The position numbers and the translations under genes were made by a program. A stretch of 6,545 nt of DNA, taken from contig URNE01000140.1 in NCBI GenBank assembly GCA_900549045.1, positions 1 to 6,545 on the forward strand. Reading direction: 5' to 3'. Source of the DNA: an uncultured bacterium (GTDB lineage: Bacteria; Verrucomicrobiota; Lentisphaeria; Victivallales; UBA1829). The notes under the pieces are model-generated. The model was not told the origin of the DNA. It did not search any database and saw only the letters and a list, made by a program, of their open reading frames with translations. Below are positions 1 to 5,247 of the stretch, in pieces; the stretch's first letter is position 1; each line of letters begins with the position of its first letter.

Positions 1-7
1 TGGAATA

Positions 8-35
8 AATATACTGCCAACGTTGGCAATGTCAA
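8..35 (-). promoter_or_regulatory. Divergent promoter reading leftward out of the window
   Basis: On the minus strand a perfect consensus -35, TTGACA (plus positions 30-35), is followed after 16 bp by TATATT (plus positions 8-13). The predicted start of transcription is at about position 1, so the gene it serves lies to the left, outside the window. The -10 matches those of the three plus-strand promoters here. The whole spacer is occupied by a perfect palindrome (15-28), which suggests a repressor-controlled promoter. No coding start is visible because the window ends at the transcription start. Confidence 0.7.
15..28. promoter_or_regulatory. Palindromic operator, LacI/GalR-like
   Basis: TGCCAACGTTGGCA is a perfect 14-bp inverted repeat with a central CG. 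Even palindromes centred on CG are typical operators of LacI/GalR-family regulators. PurR, for example, binds a core containing AAACGTTT. The site fills the 16-bp spacer between the -35 and -10 of the leftward promoter, where a bound repressor would exclude RNA polymerase. It lies about 57 bp upstream of the -35 of the esterase promoter, so an effect on that gene would need looping or a second site. The regulator family is an inference and its gene is not in the window. Confidence 0.6.
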
Positions 36-38
36 GTC

Positions 39-55
39 TTTTTCCAATTTTTTTT
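39..55 (-). promoter_or_regulatory. UP-element-like A-tracts of the leftward promoter
   Basis: Read on the minus strand, runs of five A (39-43) and eight A (48-55) lie just upstream of TTGACA. With a start at about position 1 they fall near -38 to -42 and -47 to -54, the positions of the proximal and distal UP subsites bound by the RNA polymerase alpha C-terminal domain. Their centres are about 10.5 bp apart, one helical turn. Further runs (A 59-63, T 66-71) extend the tract and may curve the DNA between the two divergent promoters. Confidence 0.4.
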
Positions 56-85
56 CAGAAAAAGCTTTTTTCGCGCTTCCGCTGT

Positions 86-114
86 TTGCATTTTCCGCGC
101 CCCGGTTCTATATT
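86..114 (+). promoter_or_regulatory. Promoter of the esterase gene
   Basis: TTGCAT (86-91) and TATATT (109-114, followed by A) are 17 bp apart. The -35 is a weak match (first three bases of TTGACA) but the -10 heptamer TATATTA is identical to those before the HAD and sigma genes. Predicted transcription start is at about 121, giving an untranslated leader of about 50 nt before the ATG at 170. Confidence 0.55.
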
Positions 115-157
115 AAAAATGCCGTATGGGAATCAGAAAAAACTCAACAAAACAAAT

Positions 158-162
158 GAGGA
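158..162 (+). promoter_or_regulatory. Ribosome binding site deciding the esterase start
   Basis: GAGGA lies 7 nt before the ATG at 170 but only 1 nt before the in-frame ATG at 164. This favours 170, which also gives the most compact signal peptide (MKKLL...). Confidence 0.65.
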
Positions 163-169
163 TATGCAA

Positions 170-2287
170 ATGAAAAAACTGTTGTATGCCGCACTTTCCG
201 TGTCGGCGGCTCTCATGCTCGGCGCATGTGCCATGTTCGCCTCATGCCCGGAAGGGAATGCGGAAAGTTTTGCCGTGAACAACGTTTACGGCAGCCACAT
301 GGTGCTTCAGCGCGAAAAGCCGATCCGCATCGTCGGAACCGCTCCCGCGGGAAAGAGCGTCAAGGTCACGCTCGCGGGGAAATCGGTCAATGCCGTCGCG
401 AATGATCAGGGCGTATGGGAAGCGGTTCTGCCCGCAATGCGGGCCGGCGGTCCCTACACGGTCGTCGTCACCGGCGCTCCGGGGACAACCCCCGTTTCGT
501 TCGACGACGTGCTCGTCGGCGAAGTCTGGGTCTGCTCCGGTCAGTCCAACATGGAAATGCCCGTCTGGGGCAACTCCAAATTCTTCCGGAGCAAAAACGG
601 ACTTGAAGAGGCGAAGAACGCCAACTTCCCGAACATCCGCCTGTTCAAAGTTGACCGCACGGTTTCCCCCGGAGTCGAATGTTCCGCCATCAAAGGAACC
701 GGCTGGCAGCTCTGCGCTCCCGAAACCGTTCAGCCCTTCAGCGCACTCGGATTCTATTTCGGACGCGAACTCAATCATGATCTCAATGTTCCGGTCGGTC
801 TCATCGGCACGAACTGGGGCGGAACGCGCGTGGAGCCCTGGATCAGCAAAGCCGGTTACAAGTCCGCTGAACGCGGCAGAGAACTCTCGCAGATCGCAGG
901 TGTGGAAGATCCCAAGTTCATCCGCAACGAGAAGGCGCGTCTGAAAGAGCTGCGCGCCAAAGCCAACGCCACATTCAACGCCTGGTACAAGAACTTCTTC
1001 GGGCAATACGACGCACAGGTCAAAGCCGCGGCAGACTGGAAGAAGCCAGATTTCGATGTCTCCGCCTGGACCGACGCCAAAGTTCCCGGACTCATTGATT
1101 CCAAGATCGACGGCGCCGTCTGGTTCCGCCGCGACGTTGAGATCCCCGAAGACTGGGCGGGCAAAGACCTGATTCTTTCGCTCGGCATCGTCGATGACTG
1201 CGACGAGACGTTCTTCAACGGCGAGAAAATCGGCGCAACCGGTCCCGACACTCCGAATTACTGGAGTTTCAAACGCCGCTACAAAGTTCCCGGCAAACTT
1301 GTCAAAGCCGGCAAAAACACGCTCGCGGTCCGCGTAATCGACCTCTTCGCCGACGGCGGATTCACCTCGCCCGCAAAAGAGATTTTCCTCCAGAACGGCA
1401 ATAAAGTCAACACCCGCATCGCGCTTGCCGGAGTCTGGAAGAGCAAAGTCGAATTTGCCGCGGATGTCAAGAAGGTCGGTCCCCGTCCGTCGGTTGAAAT
1501 AGCGGTCTCCTCCTCCTCTCCGCAGTTCCCCGCAACACTCTACAATGCCATGATCGCCCCCTGGATTGTCTACCCGGTCCGCGGAGCCATCTGGTATCAG
1601 GGAGAATCCAATGCCGGACAGTGGGAAGATTACATGAAGCTCTTCCCGCTGCTCATCAAAGACTGGCGCGCGAAATGGAACGATCCGGCAATGCCGTTCG
1701 TCTTCGTCCAGCTTGCCGCGTTCGAGCGTCACACTCCGGCCAAGCCGCTCGCGGATGACTTCTGGAAGAAACTCCAGCCTTCCGATCCCGCCTGGGCAAA
1801 ACTCCGTGAAGTCCAGACCGCCACGCTCAATCTTCCCAACACGGGAATGGCGGTTGCAATCGATATCGGCAACCATTCGGATATTCACCCGAACGACAAG
1901 CAGACGCTCGCCAAGCGCGTCGCCGCCGAAGCGGAACGTCTCGCCTACGGCCGCAAGGGCGTCACCGCGGGGCCGATGTATGAATCCATGAAGATCGAAG
2001 GAAACAAAATCCGTCTCGGCTTCACGAATGTCGGCAAAGGACTCGTCGCCAGAGGCGGCAAGAAACTCAACTGCTTCGCCATCGCCGGAAAAGACGGCAA
2101 GTTCGTCTGGGCGAATGCGCGCATCGAAGGGGCCGGCGTCCTGGTCTGGGCGGATTCCGTCAAGAACCCCGTCGCAGTCCGCTACGCATGGGCCAACTAT
2201 CCGGGCGAACCGAACTTCTACAATGAAGAAGGATTCCCCGCCTGTCCGTTCCGTACGGATATGCCCGGCTATCTGCTGAAGAAATAA
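170..2287 (+). CDS. Sialate O-acetylesterase-like exported esterase
   Basis: This 705-residue SGNH-fold esterase of the sialic-acid-specific acetylesterase family (CE/SASA type, EC 3.1.1.53-like) should hydrolyse O-acetyl esters on sialic acids or related acetylated glycans. Residues 1-19 form a signal peptide ending in a lipobox-like LGAC (Cys20), so it may be a lipoprotein; plain Sec secretion is the alternative. The nucleophile is Ser126 in GQSNMEMP. NWGGTRVEPW (215-224) and WYQGESNA (475-482) are family blocks, and His573 in DIHPND is the likely catalytic His. Residues about 285-430 form a galactose-binding-like beta insert (WFRRDVEIP, FFNGEKIG), as is usual here. The C-terminus keeps the typical YAWAN...EGFPACPFRTD end. 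An upstream in-frame extension to position 23 begins before the predicted promoter and is rejected. It is followed by a terminator, so it is probably monocistronic. Family is clear; the true substrate could be another acetylated polysaccharide. Confidence 0.92.
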   Translation: MKKLLYAALSVSAALMLGACAMFASCPEGNAESFAVNNVYGSHMVLQREKPIRIVGTAPAGKSVKVTLAGKSVNAVANDQGVWEAVLPAMRAGGPYTVVVTGAPGTTPVSFDDVLVGEVWVCSGQSNMEMPVWGNSKFFRSKNGLEEAKNANFPNIRLFKVDRTVSPGVECSAIKGTGWQLCAPETVQPFSALGFYFGRELNHDLNVPVGLIGTNWGGTRVEPWISKAGYKSAERGRELSQIAGVEDPKFIRNEKARLKELRAKANATFNAWYKNFFGQYDAQVKAAADWKKPDFDVSAWTDAKVPGLIDSKIDGAVWFRRDVEIPEDWAGKDLILSLGIVDDCDETFFNGEKIGATGPDTPNYWSFKRRYKVPGKLVKAGKNTLAVRVIDLFADGGFTSPAKEIFLQNGNKVNTRIALAGVWKSKVEFAADVKKVGPRPSVEIAVSSSSPQFPATLYNAMIAPWIVYPVRGAIWYQGESNAGQWEDYMKLFPLLIKDWRAKWNDPAMPFVFVQLAAFERHTPAKPLADDFWKKLQPSDPAWAKLREVQTATLNLPNTGMAVAIDIGNHSDIHPNDKQTLAKRVAAEAERLAYGRKGVTAGPMYESMKIEGNKIRLGFTNVGKGLVARGGKKLNCFAIAGKDGKFVWANARIEGAGVLVWADSVKNPVAVRYAWANYPGEPNFYNEEGFPACPFRTDMPGYLLKK

Positions 2288-2312
2288 CTCTTCAGACTTG
2301 TTTTCTCCGCAG

Positions 2313-2354
2313 CCTCCGCTTCTGCGATTTTCAGAAGCGGAGGTTGATTTTTTT
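2313..2354 (+). terminator. Intrinsic terminator after the esterase gene
   Basis: A perfect 12-bp stem (2313-2324 with 2332-2343, CCTCCGCTTCTG and its complement) closes a 7-nt loop and is followed by TTGATTTTTTT. It begins 26 bp after the stop codon. The tail on the opposite strand has no T-run, so it acts rightward only. Its T-tract contains the -35 of the next promoter. Confidence 0.88.
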
Positions 2355-2371
2355 CTCTTCCGTGTTATATT
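2344..2371 (+). promoter_or_regulatory. Promoter of the HAD-MATE unit
   Basis: TTGATT (2344-2349, four of six to consensus) and TATATT (2366-2371, then A) are 16 bp apart. The -35 lies in the T-tract of the terminator. Predicted start of transcription is at about 2378, downstream of the in-frame ATG at 2372, which rules that ATG out as the start of the HAD gene. Confidence 0.6.
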
Positions 2372-2385
2372 ATGCGCCTGAAAAC

Positions 2386-2391
2386 AGAGGG
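2386..2391 (+). promoter_or_regulatory. Ribosome binding site of the HAD gene
   Basis: AGAGGG ends 7 nt before the ATG at 2399 and lies inside the predicted transcript. It selects 2399 over the in-frame ATG at 2372. Confidence 0.7.
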
Positions 2392-2398
2392 CTTTCCT

Positions 2399-3193
2399 AT
2401 GATAAAACTCGTCGCCGCCGATATGGACGGTACTCTGCTGAACAGCCGCAAACAGCTTCCCGCGGACACCTTCCGCATTCTGGATGAACTCTGGAAACGC
2501 GGCGTTGCATTTGTCGCCGCCAGCGGACGCCAATACTACAATCTTTACAACAGCTTCATGCCCGTCGCCGACCGGCTTTACTATTTTTCCGAAAACGGAG
2601 CAATCGTCTTCCGCGGTTCCGAAAATCTCTATTGCAGCGAACTGCCGCACGATGCCGTAGAACGCGTTCTGGCGCTCACAGCGCAGATTCCCGGCGCACA
2701 CCCTGTCCTCTGCGGGCTCGGCAGTGCGTATCTTGCGGAAGACGACGTGGATTTCATCACCAACACGCGCTTCTATTATGCGAAACTTCAACATTTTTCC
2801 GATCTGCGCAGGGCAATGGAACTGGACAGAATCTGCAAGATCGCCATTTTCGCCCGCGGCGCGGAGGCGGCAGTCTATCCCGCGCTCAAAACGCTGGAGC
2901 CGGAATTCGCGGTTGCGCTCTCCGGCAACTCCTGGGTTGACGTCATGAATCCCGATGTTTCCAAAGGCGCCGCCCTTGCGGTTCTCCGCGCGAAACTCGG
3001 AGTCTCCGCGGAAGAGTGCATGGTGTTCGGCGATTACCTCAACGATCTTTCCATGCTTCGCGGATGCCCCAACGGCTACGCGATGAAAAACGCGCATCCC
3101 GCCCTGAAAGCGGCGGCCGCGCATGTCACGGACGAAGACAACGACCACGACGGCGTGCTCCGCGTTCTCCGCCGCGAATTCAATCTTATCTGA
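2399..3193 (+). CDS. Cof-type HAD-IIB family phosphatase
   Basis: This 264-residue protein is a cytoplasmic haloacid-dehalogenase-superfamily hydrolase, a Mg-dependent phosphatase that forms an aspartyl-phosphate intermediate. All four motifs are present: DMDGTL with nucleophile Asp8 and acid/base Asp10, Ser42 in AASGR, Lys189 in SKGAAL, and GDYLND with Asp212 and Asp216. The stretch between motif II and motif III (about residues 80-185) is the C2 cap that sets substrate choice. Length and motif order match the Cof/YbiV/SupH group, whose members act on sugar phosphates, phosphorylated cofactors such as FMN, or similar small molecules. The actual substrate cannot be told from sequence. The start at 2399 is set by the Shine-Dalgarno sequence and the promoter position. 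The MATE gene follows after 15 bp, so both are probably one transcript; a functional link between them is not obvious. Confidence 0.92.
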   Translation: MIKLVAADMDGTLLNSRKQLPADTFRILDELWKRGVAFVAASGRQYYNLYNSFMPVADRLYYFSENGAIVFRGSENLYCSELPHDAVERVLALTAQIPGAHPVLCGLGSAYLAEDDVDFITNTRFYYAKLQHFSDLRRAMELDRICKIAIFARGAEAAVYPALKTLEPEFAVALSGNSWVDVMNPDVSKGAALAVLRAKLGVSAEECMVFGDYLNDLSMLRGCPNGYAMKNAHPALKAAAAHVTDEDNDHDGVLRVLRREFNLI

Positions 3194-3196
3194 AAC

Positions 3197-3200
3197 GGAG
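3197..3200 (+). promoter_or_regulatory. Ribosome binding site of the MATE gene
   Basis: GGAG lies in the 15-bp gap after the HAD stop codon, 8 nt before the ATG at 3209. It supports that start over the in-frame ATG at 3221. Confidence 0.65.
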
Positions 3201-3208
3201 ATTTTACC

Positions 3209-4576
3209 ATGGTCAAAGACATGACAACCGGAAGCCCGACCAGACTGATTCTCTTCTTCACCCTTCCGCTCCTGGTCGGCAACATCTTTCAGCAGCTCTA
3301 CAATATGGCGGATACGATCATCGTCGGCCGCACGCTCGGCTACAAGGCGCTCGCCGCGGTCGGCGGCTCCTCCGGATCGATCATGTTCCTCGTTTTCGGC
3401 TTTTTCTTCGGGCTGACCTGCGGATTTGCGGTCATCACTGCCCAGCGCTTCGGCGCACACGACGAGGACGGCGTCCGCCGCTCCGTTGCCGCCTCGTTGG
3501 TCATGTGCGCAGTCATCACCGCCGCGGCGACTCTGCTCTGCGTGTTCGGCGCACGCCCTGTGCTTGAGTTCATGCGCACTCCGGAAGACATTGTCGACGA
3601 AACGTACAACTATCTGATCGTCATGTTCTGGGGCAGCTGGACCATTGTCTTCTACGGAATGCTTTCGAGCATCATCCGGGCATTGGGCGACAGCAGGACT
3701 CCGCTCTACTTCCTGATTATCTCCTCCATCGTCAACGTGGTTCTTGATTTCTATTTCATCCTGAGTTTGAAAAGCGGCGTTGCGGGCGCGGCGTGGGCAA
3801 CGGTGATCGCCCAGGGGCTCTCCGGCATCCTCTGTCTGATCTACATGCTCCGCAAGTTTCCGATTCTGCGTCTGCGCCGCCGCGACTGGATTTTCAACGC
3901 GTCGTTCTACTGGGATCACCTCCGCGTCGCGCTTCCGATGGCATTCCAGTTTTCCGTAACCGCGATCGGCGTCTTGGTTCTCCAGACGGCGCTCAACGGC
4001 TTCGGTTCCGTTGCGGTCGCCGGGTACACCGCCGCCACGCGAATCGATCAGCTGGCAATTCAGCCGCTCTTCTCGTTCAGCATTGCGATGGCGACCTTTG
4101 CCGCGCAGAACTACGGAGCAGGCAACATTCCGCGTATCCGCGACGGCGTCTTCAAATGTTCCGCAATGGCTCTCGGATTCAGCGTTTTCGGAGGAGTGCC
4201 GCTGATTTTGTTCGCATCCCCCGTCACCGCCTGGTTCATCGGCGGATACGACGAGCAGGTCATACACTGTTCGCAAATCTATCTGAACACGAATGCAAGC
4301 TGTTATGTCATTCTCGCCATGCTCCTGATCTACCGCAACGTCCAGCAGGGAATGGGACACTCCTTCATTCCGTTCATGGCGGGAGTCGTGGAACTGGTTC
4401 TCCGTGTGGTCGGAGCGTTCGGATTTGCCGTCTGGTTCGGCTACACAGGCGTCTGTCTCTCCAACCCCTTAGCCTGGATCGGCGCAACCGCAATTCTCGC
4501 ATGGGATTACTGCCGCACCATGAAAAAACTCCGCCGCGAATTCGCGGACGGAGTCATCAGGCCGGTTCAACGCTGA
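3209..4576 (+). CDS. MATE family efflux transporter
   Basis: This 455-residue inner-membrane protein has the length and about twelve hydrophobic segments of the multidrug and toxic compound extrusion family, cation-coupled antiporters that export drugs, metabolites or lipid-linked compounds. The N-terminal stretch PTRLILFFTLPLLVGNIFQQLYNMADTI is typical of bacterial MATE proteins of the DinF/MepA type. The two halves are pseudo-repeats: QRFGA (79-83) in the first corresponds to QNYGAGN (300-306) in the second, 221 residues apart. The tail after the last membrane segment is short and basic (KKLRREF). It lies 15 bp behind the HAD gene with no promoter between, so it is probably co-transcribed. 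No clear terminator follows. The exported substrate is unknown; most annotated family members have never been tested. Confidence 0.93.
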   Translation: MVKDMTTGSPTRLILFFTLPLLVGNIFQQLYNMADTIIVGRTLGYKALAAVGGSSGSIMFLVFGFFFGLTCGFAVITAQRFGAHDEDGVRRSVAASLVMCAVITAAATLLCVFGARPVLEFMRTPEDIVDETYNYLIVMFWGSWTIVFYGMLSSIIRALGDSRTPLYFLIISSIVNVVLDFYFILSLKSGVAGAAWATVIAQGLSGILCLIYMLRKFPILRLRRRDWIFNASFYWDHLRVALPMAFQFSVTAIGVLVLQTALNGFGSVAVAGYTAATRIDQLAIQPLFSFSIAMATFAAQNYGAGNIPRIRDGVFKCSAMALGFSVFGGVPLILFASPVTAWFIGGYDEQVIHCSQIYLNTNASCYVILAMLLIYRNVQQGMGHSFIPFMAGVVELVLRVVGAFGFAVWFGYTGVCLSNPLAWIGATAILAWDYCRTMKKLRREFADGVIRPVQR

Positions 4577-4587
4577 AACCGCTCTTG

Positions 4588-4614
4588 CCTCCGCTTCCGT
4601 ATATTTTTCAGAAG
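4588..4614. other. Terminator-like remnant in the MATE-sigma gap
   Basis: The 83-bp gap between the MATE stop and the sigma ATG contains CCTCCGCTTC (4588-4597) and TTTTCAGAAG (4605-4614). These same two blocks make up most of the terminator at 2313-2343. Here the second block continues AACTTG instead of CGGAGG, so only four base pairs (CTTC/GAAG) can form around a 13-nt loop. This is not a convincing terminator, and read-through from the MATE gene into the sigma gene is possible. Confidence 0.35.
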
Positions 4615-4622
4615 AACTTGCA

Positions 4623-4651
4623 TTGCAATTCTTTACATCAGCGTGTATATT
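4623..4651 (+). promoter_or_regulatory. Promoter of the sigma-kinase unit
   Basis: TTGCAA (4623-4628, four of six to consensus) and TATATT (4646-4651, then A) are separated by an ideal 17 bp. The predicted start of transcription is at about 4658-4660, at or just before the ATG at 4660, so the message would have essentially no leader. The housekeeping-type sequence gives no sign of a special autoregulatory ECF promoter. Confidence 0.6.
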
Positions 4652-4659
4652 ACGGTATT

Positions 4660-5247
4660 ATGAATTATCCTCCGACACAGAAAACTTTGCTTGAACGCGT
4701 GCAGAACGGCGACGAAATCTCCTGGGACGAGTTTTACCGCCGTTATACGCCCATCATCCGCGCCGCCGGGAAAGGAGCAGGATTCAACGACGCCGAATGC
4801 TGCGACCTCGTCCAGGCCGTCATGCTCAAGTTCTTCAGCAGCGGCGCCACGTTCGTCTACCGCGAAGGCAAAGTCAAATTCCGCACCTGGTTCGCAAGAA
4901 TCATACATTCCTGCATCGTCGATCAGGTCCGCGAAGCGCAGAAACAGAAAAATATCAATGCGGAATTCCCCGATCCGCCCGATCCCTTCGATGAAATTTT
5001 CCTCGAAGAGTGGCGCAAGACCGCCCTCGAAGAGGCGAAAGACGAACTCCGCGGCCGCGTCGATGAAAAGACCTGGCAGGCTTTCGAAATGTACGGTCTT
5101 CAGAACCGCGACGCCAAACAGGTTGCGCTCATTCTCGGCATAACCGTCAATCAGCTCTACGTCGCGAAAAACCGCTGCACCGCCATGCTGAAGAAAATCG
5201 TGAAACACCACAACGAAGCCGATCCGGAGGCTCGAATTGAGCTGTAA
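4660..5247 (+). CDS. ECF-type RNA polymerase sigma factor
   Basis: This 195-residue protein has the two-domain build of an extracytoplasmic-function sigma factor. Region 2 spans about residues 20-97: DAECCDLVQAVMLKFF (44-59) is the core-binding region 2.2, and KFRTWFARIIHSCIVDQVRE (73-92) covers the -10 recognition helices. Region 4 spans about 128-182, with KTWQAFEMYGLQNRDAKQVA (137-156) leading into the helix-turn-helix LGITVNQLYVAKNR (159-172) that reads the -35. The KTWQAF and VNQLYVAKNR stretches resemble sigma factors abundant in Planctomycetes and relatives. Region 3 is absent, as expected, and so is any C-terminal extension. There is no Shine-Dalgarno sequence before the ATG, yet the N-terminus (LLERVQNGDEISWDEFYRRY) fits the family start, so leaderless translation is likely. 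The kinase gene overlaps its last 11 nt. It may be controlled by phosphorylation, an inference from context. Confidence 0.9.
   Translation: MNYPPTQKTLLERVQNGDEISWDEFYRRYTPIIRAAGKGAGFNDAECCDLVQAVMLKFFSSGATFVYREGKVKFRTWFARIIHSCIVDQVREAQKQKNINAEFPDPPDPFDEIFLEEWRKTALEEAKDELRGRVDEKTWQAFEMYGLQNRDAKQVALILGITVNQLYVAKNRCTAMLKKIVKHHNEADPEARIEL
5226..5230 (+). promoter_or_regulatory. Ribosome binding site deciding the TTG start of the kinase
   Basis: GGAGG, inside the end of the sigma gene, lies 6 nt before the TTG at 5237. It is the best Shine-Dalgarno sequence in the window. The kinase frame has no ATG between here and its glycine loop. Confidence 0.75.

Noticed and set aside
10..15. TATACT as a -10 for a plus-strand promoter overlapping the palindrome.
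   Set aside because: No -35 can be seen because the window begins too close. The same bases are better explained as the -10 of the leftward promoter, which has a perfect TTGACA partner. The esterase also has a better-placed promoter at 86-114.
59..70. AAAAAGCTTTTT as the terminator of a gene to the left, or as an operator.
   Set aside because: The gene to the left is probably divergent, so no terminator is expected here. An AT-only stem with no proper loop is weak, and AT-runs between divergent promoters explain it.
23..169. An upstream extension of the esterase reading frame starting at 23, or at an ATG at 119.
   Set aside because: The promoter predicts transcription from about 121, after both. 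Neither has a ribosome binding site, and the extension is not protein-like before the signal peptide at 170.
242..4360. A 1372-codon open frame on the minus strand spanning the esterase, HAD and most of the MATE gene.
   Set aside because: It is antisense to three clear genes and runs through the intergenic terminator. Its translation is a patchy His/Arg/Glu/Asp/Gly-rich string with no recognisable domain. Biased codon choice on the plus strand (few codons whose complement is a stop) explains it.
3167..4543. An identical 15-base string, CTCCGCCGCGAATTC, near the ends of both the HAD and MATE genes (3167-3181 and 4529-4543).
   Set aside because: Both copies are coding and in frame (LRREF), using codons common throughout the window. 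There is no flanking similarity, so chance plus codon bias is enough.
4564..4580. A small hairpin, GGTTCA with TGAAACC, across the MATE stop codon as a terminator.
   Set aside because: The stem is six pairs with a bulged A, and no T-run follows it.
3793..4659. An extension of the sigma factor frame upstream to 3793, giving a 484-residue protein.
   Set aside because: The added part is out of frame across the MATE gene, is Arg-rich with no domain, and precedes the sigma gene's own promoter. The ECF family normally starts near the ATG at 4660.
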